Assembly: GCA_014075215.1 (NCBI GenBank)
Contig: CP046177.1
Location: forward strand, 3,348,501-3,412,500
Direction: 5' to 3'
Length of the DNA stretch: 64,000 nucleotides
Source: Flavobacteriaceae bacterium
GTDB lineage: Bacteria > Bacteroidota > Bacteroidia > Flavobacteriales > Flavobacteriaceae
The first letter of the stretch is position 1, and each line of letters begins with the position of its first letter. The notes under the pieces were generated by a model that had not been told where the DNA came from, searched no databases, and was given only the letters and a program-made list of their open reading frames with translations. Position numbers and translations under genes: made by a program. Shown piece after piece: positions 26,378-36,472 of the stretch.

Positions 26378-26541
26378 TGAGACCTTTGCAAAATAGTGAT
26401 AAATTCCGTATTAAAATTGATTTGGCTTCAAATTTCTTCCTTCTCGAAAATTTTAAATCCTCAAAACCAACAGGTTATTCCGGTTCAAATTTTTCTTCGG
26501 GCGTCGAACTTTTTTGCCAAATCAATTCTGCAAAGGTCTCA
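26378..26541. repeat. Family 3 inverted-repeat element (164 bp)
   Basis: Near-identical to the copy at 9111, with ends TGAGACCTTTGCAAAATAG and CAAAGGTCTCA. Flanks read ATTT on both sides when the ends are set at GAGACC and GGTCTC. It lies in the divergent gap between the cyclodeaminase-like gene and the NRPS; the remaining part of this gap (26229-26377, 26542-26793) shows no gene. Confidence 0.85.
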
Positions 26542-26793
26542 TTTTTTACTTCTTTGTTGTTCTCCTGTGATTACAAAAATAGTTCTTTCTTTATAACCTG
26601 AAAATATCACCGTTGTAAATAATTCCTTTTTAACACAGAAAAGTAGGATATAATTTCCATTTCTAATGTATATTTGTTTAATATCATAATATGGGTAATT
26701 TGTTTTGAACGCATGACATCACGATATAAATAATTGTAAATCACTTCTTTTATTTATACAAGTTTAAATGACTTCTTTATTAATTTTTTTAAT

Positions 26794-29700
26794 ATGAATA
26801 TCAATCTTGACACTTTAAATAAAAAATCCAATTTATCTGATAATCAATTGCTTATATGGATAACACAACAAAGCCATCCTTGTATACCTCTTTATAATTC
26901 TCCTTTCCTATTTACTTTCAAAACAAAAATAAATGTCAATTATTTCAAAAAATCGTTTCAAGAATTACTGAATCAACATGATGCATTACGCACTAGAATT
27001 ATTAATAAAGATGATACTCCTTTTCAGGAAATTGCAGATAAGTTTGATCATGACCTCGAGTTTATAGACTGGGAGCATGATATTGAGAAGGATACTAATA
27101 TTAATAGCTATCTACAACAAAGAGCCGAAAAGGTTATTGACATTCGTAAATCATGTTTTGACAGCAGTTTGATTAAAATACATTCTGATAAATATATCTG
27201 GTTTTTTAATCAACATCACATCACTACAGATATGTGGTCATTTTCCATTTTATTTAAAAAAATAATGGCTTATTACCAAGCGTTCCTCACAGGTAAGCCA
27301 GAATCTAACATTTTAACACCTCAATACAAAGAGTATTTAAAGTATCAAGGTAAGTTAGTGAGTACTCCAAGATGGAAACAGGCACAAAAATATTGGTTGG
27401 AAAAGGAGAAAGAACTGAAAAAATCTCATGGGCTTCATCAATTAAGAAATAATGAAACACCAACATCTTCCGTTAGAATTACAAATTCACTTGGTGAAGA
27501 CAGATCTAAAAGATTACTAGAAATAAGTGCGCTTAATGAGTTTAGAAGTTTTACTAAAAATCTAACAGATCTAAGTATTCTTGCCACAATAGTGATCTCC
27601 TATATTCATAGAACAACAGATGAAGAAAAAATAACCATCGCCCTGCCCATTCACAACAGAATTAGCAAAGAGCAAAAAAATACATTAGGGCTCTTTATGG
27701 ATTTGCTTCCATTATCTCTGACAGTAGATAAAGAAGATAGTTTTCTGCAATTGTTTGAAAAGGTAAAGATTGAAATTAACAGTTTTATGCTGAATGCTCA
27801 GGCATGTATGGCGACACCCAAAATGCATAGGAATTATGAATATATACTTAGTTACAACAATGTAACTTTTCCAGATTTAGAGGACATTCCGTATACTGTA
27901 AAATGGATACACCCAAACGCCATTGATTCTCACCATGTATTTAGAATAGAAATACACGATTTTTTCGATACGGGCCACTATTTATTTGAGTTTGATTTCA
28001 ATTCATCATTAATTGATAAAACCAGGCAACAAAGTGCTGTAGATCAAATATTCAGATTGTTTGATGCTTTTTTAGAAGATTACAACCAACCTATCAATTC
28101 AGTCAAAATTATCAGTGAGGAAGAAGAAAGAAAATTAATGGTATTTGGTAATGCCGTTACAACACTGATTCCCATTGAAGATTCTATCATTGACAGGTTT
28201 CGGGACATGGCTAATACCTATCCAAATCGTACAGCAGTTTCTACGGAAGAAGAAAAAGTCACGTATTCTGAATTGAATAAAAAAAGTAATCAAATTGCGC
28301 ATTATTTAATCAATACCGGAATAAAAAGTGAAACTGTAGTTGCAGTACATCTAGCACGTAATGTGAATCTTATTGCCAGTATTTTGGGTATTCTAAAAGC
28401 GGGTGCTGCTTATTTGCCTCTTTCAAAGATATATCCAAAAGAGCGAATAAAGTTTATGATTGAAGATGTAAAAGCAGACTACCTTATCACTAGCAAGGAA
28501 TTAGAAAATGATGTTGACTTTTTTAGCGGGGATAAAATTATAATAGATACTTTAGATACTACGGAGCAAACAAATAGTTTGCAGAAGATCTTACCAAGCC
28601 AGCTGGCATTTATTATTTACACTTCAGGTTCTACCGGTAGGCCAAAAGGAGCAATGAACGAGCATAAAGCCGTTGTCAGATTAGCCCAAGTAATGCATGA
28701 TGAAATTTGTGAAGATTATAAAAGCCATTTAAATATAGCTATGGTAGCACCGATAGTTTTTGATATTTCTGTTATGCAGATTTTCACTTCTCTTCTATAT
28801 GGCCATTCGCTTTTTTTGGTGCCGGAAAATATGAGGTTTAGTGGTGCTCAACTCCATAAATTCTTTATTGATAATAATATTCATTTCTCTGACGGAACAC
28901 CAGCTCACTTATCTTTATTGCTAGACTCACCAAAAAACGGAAGCTTACCAACTCACCTAAATATTGCAGGAGAAAAACTTACTCATAATGCTATTGAAAA
29001 TTTGCAAAACCATTTTAATATTTGCAAAACAAAAATTTCAAATGGGTATGGAGTTGCCGAATGTGGTGTTATTTCTACGATGTTTACTTTTCCGTTAAGC
29101 AGAAAGTTTAAAAATATATCATCAATACCCATTGGTCGACCTCATTCCAAAGACCGGATATTTATATTGAGTGAGCACAATCAGTTACAGCCTATAGGAA
29201 TTTCCGGAGAACTTTGTATAGGGGGTTTAGGTGTTGGAAGAGGATATGTAAATAATATAAACTTAACTAAAGAAAAATTTATAACCAATCCGTTTAATAA
29301 AAATGAAAAATTATACAAAACGGGAGATTACGCCAAATGGCTCGAAGACGGTACTATAGAATATATAAACAGAAAAGATAATCAAGTTCAAATCAGAGGA
29401 TATAGGGTAGAGCTTGGTGAAATTCAAAATCAATTGCTCAAATTCATTAAAAATCATCATTCTAATACTATTAATATTGGCATTAACAGTGCTGAAATTA
29501 CTGTTATTGAGGATAAAAATAACGAAAAATATATCTGTGCTTATTTTATGTCTGATCACTTACTCAAAACTGCAGAGATAAGATCGTTTATGGCAAAACA
29601 ACTTCCTCATTATATGGTACCTACTTATTTTATACAGATAGAAAAAATGCCATTGAATTTTAATGGCAAAATAGACTATGACGCGTTGCCTCGTCCGGAT

Positions 29701-29994
29701 TTTAAAAAACTAAAAAGAGAAAATGATTATGTAGCGCCCAACAATGAAATTGAAAGATTGATTGCAGAAATATGGCAGGAGGTATTTGATATAAAAAAAA
29801 TAGGTATTTATGACAACTTTTTTGTTTTGGGAGGTCATTCGCTAATGGCTATTAAAATCGTTTCGAGAATTAAAGAGGTTTTAGACTTGACCGTTCCATT
29901 ACTAGAAGTTTTCAATAAACCTACGATTTCAGATCTGGCAATTCTGGTTGAGAAGATCATTAAGCAATCACTGGTAAATGAGGGATCGGTGTAG
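26794..29994 (+). CDS. Single-module non-ribosomal peptide synthetase (C-A-PCP)
   Basis: Megaenzyme of 1,066 residues. The condensation domain (about 10-430) has the active-site block NQHHITTDMWS, with Met where HHxxxDG has Gly. The adenylation domain (about 460-960) shows A2-like LKAGAAYLPLS, A3 IYTSGSTGRPKGAMNEH, A5 NGYGVAEC, A7 YKTGDYAKW, A8 RGYRVELGEI and A10 NGKIDY. The carrier domain (about 980-1050) has FFVLGGHSLMAIK with the phosphopantetheine Ser. There is no thioesterase or reductase, so release or further steps need another protein. No second synthetase is nearby. The A-domain substrate cannot be read with confidence by eye. The divergent cyclodeaminase-like gene could have made a non-standard amino acid for it, as in siderophore pathways. 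Confidence 0.93.
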   Translation: MNINLDTLNKKSNLSDNQLLIWITQQSHPCIPLYNSPFLFTFKTKINVNYFKKSFQELLNQHDALRTRIINKDDTPFQEIADKFDHDLEFIDWEHDIEKDTNINSYLQQRAEKVIDIRKSCFDSSLIKIHSDKYIWFFNQHHITTDMWSFSILFKKIMAYYQAFLTGKPESNILTPQYKEYLKYQGKLVSTPRWKQAQKYWLEKEKELKKSHGLHQLRNNETPTSSVRITNSLGEDRSKRLLEISALNEFRSFTKNLTDLSILATIVISYIHRTTDEEKITIALPIHNRISKEQKNTLGLFMDLLPLSLTVDKEDSFLQLFEKVKIEINSFMLNAQACMATPKMHRNYEYILSYNNVTFPDLEDIPYTVKWIHPNAIDSHHVFRIEIHDFFDTGHYLFEFDFNSSLIDKTRQQSAVDQIFRLFDAFLEDYNQPINSVKIISEEEERKLMVFGNAVTTLIPIEDSIIDRFRDMANTYPNRTAVSTEEEKVTYSELNKKSNQIAHYLINTGIKSETVVAVHLARNVNLIASILGILKAGAAYLPLSKIYPKERIKFMIEDVKADYLITSKELENDVDFFSGDKIIIDTLDTTEQTNSLQKILPSQLAFIIYTSGSTGRPKGAMNEHKAVVRLAQVMHDEICEDYKSHLNIAMVAPIVFDISVMQIFTSLLYGHSLFLVPENMRFSGAQLHKFFIDNNIHFSDGTPAHLSLLLDSPKNGSLPTHLNIAGEKLTHNAIENLQNHFNICKTKISNGYGVAECGVISTMFTFPLSRKFKNISSIPIGRPHSKDRIFILSEHNQLQPIGISGELCIGGLGVGRGYVNNINLTKEKFITNPFNKNEKLYKTGDYAKWLEDGTIEYINRKDNQVQIRGYRVELGEIQNQLLKFIKNHHSNTINIGINSAEITVIEDKNNEKYICAYFMSDHLLKTAEIRSFMAKQLPHYMVPTYFIQIEKMPLNFNGKIDYDALPRPDFKKLKRENDYVAPNNEIERLIAEIWQEVFDIKKIGIYDNFFVLGGHSLMAIKIVSRIKEVLDLTVPLLEVFNKPTISDLAILVEKIIKQSLVNEGSV

Positions 29995-30072
29995 TTCCTA
30001 TGTCTCAGATGACATTAAAAAATAAAGTTTCACTAAGACAACTGTTAGGTTTTTAAAAACCTGTAAGGTCTC

Positions 30073-30600
30073 TTAATTAGTTGTTGCCAACTCCAGTAGT
30101 TTGTATACTGTTCTATAATTTCGGGAGGTGGCAGATACCTTTAATTTTTTTTCGAATAATTGATTACTCAACTTCGTATTCCCGTATCCTCCCAAACAAT
30201 ATAAATATACAACATCATTAACAATTGTATACGCATCATCTTTGGTTCCGTTGACCTCAATATCAGTATTTTTTGGTATCTCATTCAGGAAGGTAAAATA
30301 CAATAATTTTTCTTCATCTGTCGGGTATGGATTATTCGTAATTGCTTCCTTCCATTCATCAACGGTTCTTATAATCACAGGGACATTATACTCAAATCTG
30401 TTTTCAATACCTTCTTTTATTTTCCAGGCAATCTCCGGCTTGTCTTCATCGGAGTTTAAAATAATATTCCCGCTCTGAATATAGGTTTGTACTGTCTGAT
30501 AATCCAGATTATATAACAAGTTTCGTAAATCTTGCATCGGAAGTCTGTTTTTCCCTGATACATTGATTCCTCTTAGTAAGACAATATATTTTTCCAACAT
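30073..30600 (-). CDS. DUF1697 family protein
   Basis: Cytoplasmic protein of 175 residues with the DUF1697 pattern: YIVLLRGINVSGKNRLPMQD at the start, VQTYIQSGNIIL, an internal PVIIRTVDEW and the ending GNTKLSNQLFEKKLKVSATS followed by RNYRTVYKL. The family is widespread but uncharacterised. It is separated by 3 bp from kmo on the same strand and may be the last gene of the kynU-kmo transcript. Confidence 0.92.
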   Translation of the reverse strand: MLEKYIVLLRGINVSGKNRLPMQDLRNLLYNLDYQTVQTYIQSGNIILNSDEDKPEIAWKIKEGIENRFEYNVPVIIRTVDEWKEAITNNPYPTDEEKLLYFTFLNEIPKNTDIEVNGTKDDAYTIVNDVVYLYCLGGYGNTKLSNQLFEKKLKVSATSRNYRTVYKLLELATTN

Positions 30601-30603
30601 CTT

Positions 30604-31977
30604 CTATGTTTCTTTTTGTATTTTTTTAAGAACAGTTTTTAATTCTTCTTTTGACCTATTGAGAGAATCAAAAATCACATTATTTTCTATCATGTTAAAA
30701 AGCACTTTGTCTTGCGCTCTGCCTTGTGTCATAGCTTGGTAATATCCGATATCTTCACAAAATGTAACCAGGGAGTATTTTGAAAAATATTGAGTTGGAA
30801 AATTCTTTTCCAATTTCATTTCTATTTTTCGCTTTTCCTTGAATAAGGGATTTGCAACATGATCTCGCATTTCATAGTAATTGTCAATGGCTAAATCTGC
30901 AATGGCATCGGTATCTTGTTTTCTTTTTTTCTGATATTCGGAAAATACCGCTTCCCAGTTCCCCTCAAATTCATTTAATACTTCATCAAAAACAACGATA
31001 TCTTCAAAAGAAGCATTCATACCCTGTCCGTAAAAGGGAACAATAGCATGTGCTGCATCTCCTATTAATAATGTATTTCCTTTGTAATTCCAGGGAAAAC
31101 ATTTTACAGTTCCTAATTTTCCGGTAGGATTATTTTCAAACTCTTTTACAATATTGGGAATGAATGCCAACGCATCCGGAAATTGGTTTTTAAAGAAAGT
31201 GGTTATGTCTTTTTTGGTCTTTAAATTTTTAAAATGGTATGTCCCTTCCGAAAAGCTTAGAAATAACGTTACCGTAAAACTCCCATCCGTATTTGGCAGG
31301 GCAATTAACATATAATTACCACGAGGCCAGATGTGCAAATGGTTTTTACTGATTTGATGGTTTCCTGTAGGGTCAGCAGGAATTTCCAGTTCTTTGTATC
31401 CATGTGTTAGAAAATCCTGAACACATTTAAAATTACCTGAAATTTGTTTTTCATAACTTTTTCTTAAAGAGGAACCGGCTCCGTCTGTTCCGAAAATAAC
31501 ATCCGCCTTAACCGTAAACTGTTTTTTAGCTTGATAAGACTCAAACATAGCAATTTTATTTTTTACATCAACTCCCAAACAACTACTGTTGAAGTGAATA
31601 TTTACATTTTCATGCTTTTCGGCTTCGGTTAGTAAAATGCCATTTAGATCACCTCTTGAAATAGAATTAATATATTCTCCTGCTCTGCCGGAGTAATTAT
31701 ACTCAAAAGTATTCCCCTTGATATCATGCATTAAGCGCCCTTTCATAGGGATACAAATCTTCTTGGCTTTTTCTTCTACTCCCACCATACGCAGTGCTTT
31801 TAAACCGCGATTTGACAAAGCTAAGTTGATTGACCGGCCTGCTGATATATCCGTTTTACGCAAATCCGGACGGCTTTCATATACTTCAACGTAATATCCT
31901 CTTTGTGCCAATCGCAAAGCCAGTAAAGAGCCACATAATCCGGCTCCGATGATGAGTATGTTTTCTTTTTTACTCAT
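30604..31977 (-). CDS. kmo: Kynurenine 3-monooxygenase
   Basis: FAD-dependent enzyme of 457 residues that hydroxylates kynurenine to 3-hydroxykynurenine with NADPH and O2. The N-terminal FAD-binding site is IIGAGLCGSLLALRLA, the family motif RSINLALSNRGLKALR follows at about 50, the second FAD motif is LLIGDAAHAIVPFYGQGMNA at about 310, and the C-terminal helix region (FSKYSLVTFCEDIGYYQAMT) is complete. Its start overlaps the kynU stop by 4 bp (ATGA), so the two are translationally coupled. Together they form the middle of the tryptophan-to-NAD or 3-hydroxyanthranilate route; the other steps are not in the window. Confidence 0.95.
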   Translation of the reverse strand: MSKKENILIIGAGLCGSLLALRLAQRGYYVEVYESRPDLRKTDISAGRSINLALSNRGLKALRMVGVEEKAKKICIPMKGRLMHDIKGNTFEYNYSGRAGEYINSISRGDLNGILLTEAEKHENVNIHFNSSCLGVDVKNKIAMFESYQAKKQFTVKADVIFGTDGAGSSLRKSYEKQISGNFKCVQDFLTHGYKELEIPADPTGNHQISKNHLHIWPRGNYMLIALPNTDGSFTVTLFLSFSEGTYHFKNLKTKKDITTFFKNQFPDALAFIPNIVKEFENNPTGKLGTVKCFPWNYKGNTLLIGDAAHAIVPFYGQGMNASFEDIVVFDEVLNEFEGNWEAVFSEYQKKRKQDTDAIADLAIDNYYEMRDHVANPLFKEKRKIEMKLEKNFPTQYFSKYSLVTFCEDIGYYQAMTQGRAQDKVLFNMIENNVIFDSLNRSKEELKTVLKKIQKET

Positions 31978-33251
31978 GCATGATTTTTCCGTAATAAACT
32001 TCCCAATATCTCTGTCATTCTATATACATCTTCAAAACTATTGTATAATGGAACCGGTGCACAACGAATGACATCAGGTTCTCGCCAATCCGTAACCACA
32101 TTATTTTCCATAAGCTTTTGGTGTAAACTTTTATCTGCATTTTTGACCTGTATAGATAACTGGCAACCTCTCTCTCCGGGATTACCCGGTGTGATAATTT
32201 TAACGGTATCCGACTCTATTTGATCTATTAAATATTCAAAATATCCTGTTAATTCGATCGACTTTTTTCGCAATGCATTCATTCCTACACTGTCAAAAAT
32301 AGCTAAGGAAGCTCTGATAGCTGCCATCGATAAGATCGGCGGATTACTCAATTGCCAACCTTCTGCTCCTTTCATCATATCAAAAGATTGACGCATATGA
32401 AAACGGGTTTCTTTGTTATGGTTCCACCAACCGGCAAAACGCAGTAAATCTTCTCTGTCAGCGTGTTTTTCATGTACAAATAATCCTGCCAGACTTCCCG
32501 GCCCGGAATTCAAATACTTGTACGTACACCATGCTGCAAAATCAACTCCGCTTTCATGTAAATCCGGTTGAATATTTCCTGCTCCATGCGCTAAATCAAT
32601 TCCAACCATACAATTTTTAGCATGACCTAATGCTGCAATTCGTTGGATATCAAAATACTGACCTGTATAATAATTGACTCCGCCTATCAACAACAAAGCA
32701 ATTTCATTGCCTTGCTTTTCTAATATAGCTTCCAGGTCTTCTATTCTAAGAAGTTCTTCTCCTTCTCCGGGTTTCCATTCAATGAGTCCGTATTCGATAT
32801 CAAATCCGTGAAATTTTAATTGGGATTGTACTGCATATCGATCGGAAGGGAAAGCATCGCTTTCTATAACGATCTTATATTTTGTTTTTGTAGGCTGATA
32901 GAATGAAACCATCAATAAATGCAGGTTGGTGGTCAATGTGTTCATCACCACAACTTCAATTGGTTTTGCTCCGACAATTTCTGCCATCGTTTCCGTCAAG
33001 AACTCATGGTAAGGCATCCAGGGATTTTTCGCTGCAAAATGACCTTCTACTCCATATTGGGCCCAGTCATCCAATTCTTGCTGAATATATTGTTGTGTAA
33101 TCTTAGGTTGTAGCCCTAATGAATTTCCCGTAAAATACAACCGGTCATTTCCATTTTTATCTTTCGGAATATGAAACTCCTGCCGTAAATTAGAGAGCGG
33201 GTCTTTTTGGTCGAGTTGCTGCGCGTATTTTAGTGAATTTTGGTAGGTCAT
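31974..33251 (-). CDS. kynU: Kynureninase
   Basis: PLP-dependent hydrolase of 425 residues from ATG 33251 (MTYQNSLKYAQQLDQKDPLS) that splits kynurenine or 3-hydroxykynurenine into (3-hydroxy)anthranilate and alanine. Motifs are FTGNSLGLQPK at the start, ESDAFPSDRYAVQSQL, GIDLAHGAGNIQPDLHESGV, and the PLP-lysine motif WCTYKYLNSGPGSLAG at about 235. The C-terminus (RCAPVPLYNSFEDVYRMTEI) is normal. Five more residues would be added by a start at 33266. Overlaps kmo by 4 bp. Confidence 0.95.
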   Translation of the reverse strand: MTYQNSLKYAQQLDQKDPLSNLRQEFHIPKDKNGNDRLYFTGNSLGLQPKITQQYIQQELDDWAQYGVEGHFAAKNPWMPYHEFLTETMAEIVGAKPIEVVVMNTLTTNLHLLMVSFYQPTKTKYKIVIESDAFPSDRYAVQSQLKFHGFDIEYGLIEWKPGEGEELLRIEDLEAILEKQGNEIALLLIGGVNYYTGQYFDIQRIAALGHAKNCMVGIDLAHGAGNIQPDLHESGVDFAAWCTYKYLNSGPGSLAGLFVHEKHADREDLLRFAGWWNHNKETRFHMRQSFDMMKGAEGWQLSNPPILSMAAIRASLAIFDSVGMNALRKKSIELTGYFEYLIDQIESDTVKIITPGNPGERGCQLSIQVKNADKSLHQKLMENNVVTDWREPDVIRCAPVPLYNSFEDVYRMTEILGSLLRKNHA

Positions 33252-33386
33252 CAAACAAAATGGCATTTATAGGCCGGTTTGGTGTTTTGTGTTGTGTAAA
33301 AATAGCGAATAAATTTTGGTATGCCATCAATAGTTCAATCTATAAGGCGATACATTTGAAGTCAAATAATAAAAAAAGGAATCATT

Positions 33387-35279
33387 CTAATACAACACCC
33401 GAAACTTAATAGTTCCTCCTACACTTTTAAGTGCTGTGATCACTTTTTTGTTGTACTCTTTGTCAATATCCGTAATGACATATCCAACTTTTGCATCGGT
33501 AGATAAATATTGACCGGTGATGTTTAATTCAAATTCCGCCAACACCTTGTTGATCTTTGCCATCACCCCGGGAACGTTTTTATGAATGTGTAAAAAACGA
33601 TGTGCATTGACTTGTCTTGGTAAACGGATTGCCGGGAAATTTACCGCATCGACTGTATTTCCTGAATTGATGTACGCCATGATCTTTCCGGGAACAAAAT
33701 CGGCAATGTCTTTCTGTGCTTCTTCGGTGCTTCCTCCTACGTGGGGAGTGAGAATCACGTTGTTTAATCCTTGTAATTCCGTATGATAATCTCCGTTAGC
33801 TCTTGGTTCTTTCGGATAGACATCTACTGCCGCTCCGGCTAATTTCCCTTTTTGTAAAGCGTCTCTTAATGCTTTAATATCTACTACAAATCCACGTGAA
33901 AGATTTACCAGATAAGCTCCGTCTTTCATCCGGCTTAGTTCTTCTTTTCCTATGAAGTTCTTGTTTGAAGGATTATCATCAATGTGTAGCGTAATAACAT
34001 CGGCTATTGCCAATAAATCTTCCAGTTTTTCAATACGTGTGGCATTTCCAAGTGCCAATCTGTCTTCCACATCATAATAGTAAACATCCATTCCCAGGGC
34101 TTCCGCCAATACGGATAATTGTTTTCCAATATTTCCATACCCTACTATGCCCAGTTTTTTCCCTCGAACTTCTTTTGACCCTTGTGCTGTTTTGTTCCAT
34201 TGTCCGTTGTGCAGTTCCGTACTGCGTTGAAATACGGAGCGCATCAGCATAATGATTTCTCCTATCGCCAGTTCAACCACGGAGCGTGTATTACTGTATG
34301 GAGCATTGAATACGACAATTCCATTTTCTTTACAGGCTTCCAGGTCGATTTGTTTGGTTCCGATACAAAAAGCACCTACCGCCATCAACTTTTTGGCAGA
34401 TGCTACGACTCGCTTTGTCACTTGTGTTTTGGAGCGGATTCCCAGAACGTGAACTCCTTTTAGTTTTTCAATCAGTTCTTCTTCTGATAGACTTTTAGAA
34501 ACAGTTTCTACTGAAAATCCATCGCTCGATAATTTTTGAAAAGCATTCGGGTGGGTACTCTCCAAAAGTAAAATTTTAATTCTGTTTTTCGGATATGATA
34601 TGTTTCTCGGTAGCTTATTTACAAAAAGAAACTCATCTAAATTAGGGGCAATATGATCTGCATTTTCAACCGTTTTCTCTCTTTCCACATTTTCCGTATA
34701 GGCAAAAAACCGATCTGCTACTCCTGCTTCTTTTGTAACATAATCACTATAGCCGTCTCCTATCACCTGTACTTCTCCTTCTAAATTCAGATCTTTTAAA
34801 CATTGAATTTTTCCATTATGCGCAGACAATACATTTTTAGAATCAAAACCAACAATCCTGTCATTTTCATCAAATTCAAATGTATTGGCATATACTCTTT
34901 CCGATGGAATATTATAATCTTTTACAATGGCATCTATAAACTCTTTGAAACCGCATGAGATTACATATATGTTTTCAGAATACGCTTCAAAAAACCCTTT
35001 ATTTCTTTCTATGGAGGCAGATACTTTTTTTCTGAGTTCCTCAATGAGAAGCACTAGATCCGCTCTTTTAGCATTTAGTAGTTTTATCCTTCTGTCTAAA
35101 GATTCCGTAAATGAAATTTCACCATCAATTCCCAAATTGGTAATATCCGAAATCTCTTGAATAATATCTTCCTTTCTGGGATTATCTGCAAGAGTGATAT
35201 CTGCCAGAACGTCCAATGCTTCTACTCTTGTTAGTGTACTGTCAAAATCAAAAACAAAGTTCCTTTTAGTCTGCATCAT
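33387..35279 (-). CDS. serA: Bifunctional SerB-SerA fusion: phosphoserine phosphatase and 3-phosphoglycerate dehydrogenase
   Basis: Protein of 630 residues joining two steps of serine synthesis. Residues 1-215 are a HAD phosphatase of the SerB type (FDFDSTLTRVEALDVLADIT with the nucleophile Asp, VISCGFKEF, VIGDGYSDYVTKEAG). Residues about 230-545 are a D-isomer dehydrogenase (GIRSKTQVTKRVVASAKKL, NAD site GIVGYGNIGKQLSVLAEALG, active-site region AAVDVYPKEP and LTPHVGGSTEEAQ). Residues about 555-630 form an ACT domain (NVPGVMAKINKVLAEFELNI) for feedback by serine. The middle step, SerC, is not adjacent. Fused versions of this size are found in Flavobacteriia. Confidence 0.92.
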   Translation of the reverse strand: MMQTKRNFVFDFDSTLTRVEALDVLADITLADNPRKEDIIQEISDITNLGIDGEISFTESLDRRIKLLNAKRADLVLLIEELRKKVSASIERNKGFFEAYSENIYVISCGFKEFIDAIVKDYNIPSERVYANTFEFDENDRIVGFDSKNVLSAHNGKIQCLKDLNLEGEVQVIGDGYSDYVTKEAGVADRFFAYTENVEREKTVENADHIAPNLDEFLFVNKLPRNISYPKNRIKILLLESTHPNAFQKLSSDGFSVETVSKSLSEEELIEKLKGVHVLGIRSKTQVTKRVVASAKKLMAVGAFCIGTKQIDLEACKENGIVVFNAPYSNTRSVVELAIGEIIMLMRSVFQRSTELHNGQWNKTAQGSKEVRGKKLGIVGYGNIGKQLSVLAEALGMDVYYYDVEDRLALGNATRIEKLEDLLAIADVITLHIDDNPSNKNFIGKEELSRMKDGAYLVNLSRGFVVDIKALRDALQKGKLAGAAVDVYPKEPRANGDYHTELQGLNNVILTPHVGGSTEEAQKDIADFVPGKIMAYINSGNTVDAVNFPAIRLPRQVNAHRFLHIHKNVPGVMAKINKVLAEFELNITGQYLSTDAKVGYVITDIDKEYNKKVITALKSVGGTIKFRVLY

Positions 35280-35371
35280 CTTTAAAAATTCTAATGGATA
35301 AACTTACAAAATGAAGCATCAAAATAAGGTATTTAACTGTGATTTTTACTACATCGTTTTCTTTATTGTTT

Positions 35372-36211
35372 TTATTCCAATCTAATCGTATGTATCCCCC
35401 AAAGTGAGAGCCACCAAAATATGGGAATTGCTTCTACCCAAAAAGAACTGTAATATGTTGGTTGATTTTCTGTAGCTCTCATCAATACTACGGTAGCGCT
35501 AAAGAAGAATAACATGAATATATTTTTTACCGTTGAATCCGGTGCTATGATAAACTCTATACTTATAGCAAATAACAATAATGCCAATCCGATTCTTTTT
35601 GCCTGTGCAATACCTGTTTTTTGCGGTATCGTTTGTAATGACAGTTGATCATATTTCATATCTCGGATATCAAAAGGTAAAGTAAGTACAACAAGAATAA
35701 GGAAACGTTGTATGGTGTATAAAATAATATTACTCCTATTACCCTCTATTGTATCATTCTCATGATACAGTGGTAATAAAACAGTCATAGATGCCCATAC
35801 AAATGCAATTACCATAATTTTCAAATGTCTTATACCGCGTAAACTCTTTTGAAATCCGCTCAGAAAAGGAATGGCATACAAGATGGTCAAAATTCCAAGG
35901 GGAAGTATAAATAATAATATTCTTATTGGTAAAAAACAGCCATAAAAACACATCCATACGAAACTAATGAAAGAGAAAATCTGAATACTTTTCAAGTTTT
36001 TAGTCAAACGTATATGATACCATTTTGCTACTCCCGCATATTTTATAAAATTATAACCGGAAACGGTTGCAAAAAAAATAAAATAACTTAGGTTTTCCTG
36101 ATACGAAATATCGAAATATATTTCTGTAATCCTGGTAAAAGAACATACAGATAAAGCTACATGAATACTGGAATTAATATAAAAATCAAAAAGTATTTTT
36201 AACACGTTCAT
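35372..36211 (-). CDS. UbiA-like membrane protein
   Basis: Integral membrane protein of 279 residues with about eight helices and a conserved cytosolic loop LPFDIRDMKYDQLSLQTIPQ that has the D-x-x-D arrangement of the second Asp-rich motif in UbiA prenyltransferases. The first motif (N-x-x-D-x-x-x-D) is not clear; GYNFIKYAGVAKWYH occupies that place, so it may not be a canonical transferase. Genes of this kind are common and unassigned in Flavobacteriia. It follows the serine gene on the same strand with a 92-bp gap. Confidence 0.75.
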   Translation of the reverse strand: MNVLKILFDFYINSSIHVALSVCSFTRITEIYFDISYQENLSYFIFFATVSGYNFIKYAGVAKWYHIRLTKNLKSIQIFSFISFVWMCFYGCFLPIRILLFILPLGILTILYAIPFLSGFQKSLRGIRHLKIMVIAFVWASMTVLLPLYHENDTIEGNRSNIILYTIQRFLILVVLTLPFDIRDMKYDQLSLQTIPQKTGIAQAKRIGLALLLFAISIEFIIAPDSTVKNIFMLFFFSATVVLMRATENQPTYYSSFWVEAIPIFWWLSLWGIHTIRLE

Positions 36212-36307
36212 CTGACAAAAATAATCATTCTTTTTCCAATAAAATTTCTCTTTAAATTGAACTTCCTTTTTATTACGGCCAACCTATTTTAAAGCTCTTT
36301 TTTTATA

Positions 36308-36466
36308 GAATTCATTTAGACTTTTTGAATTTGCTAAAAAATTACTGTTTTCTGCTCTGTTCTTGTCTTTTTTTCCTTCCGTAGCGCTGCTATGCAACTC
36401 AAAAAGTCTTCAACAGAGCTAAAAACTTCTAATTTTCGCTTAAACCCAAAAAGTTTAAACGAGTTC
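36308..36466 (-). repeat. Family 1 inverted-repeat element (159 bp)
   Basis: Reverse-oriented copy beginning GAATTCATTTAGACTTTTTG and ending AAAAAGTTTAAACGAGTTC, with the conserved centre TTCCTTCCGTAGCGCTGCTA. It directly precedes the 130-bp promoter module at 36473. Confidence 0.88.
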
Positions 36467-36472
36467 ATTATT

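Noticed and set aside
26377..26601. Frames of 60-75 residues inside family 3 elements
   Set aside because: Overlapping frames through the terminal repeats of a noncoding element; similar chance frames appear in the other copies.
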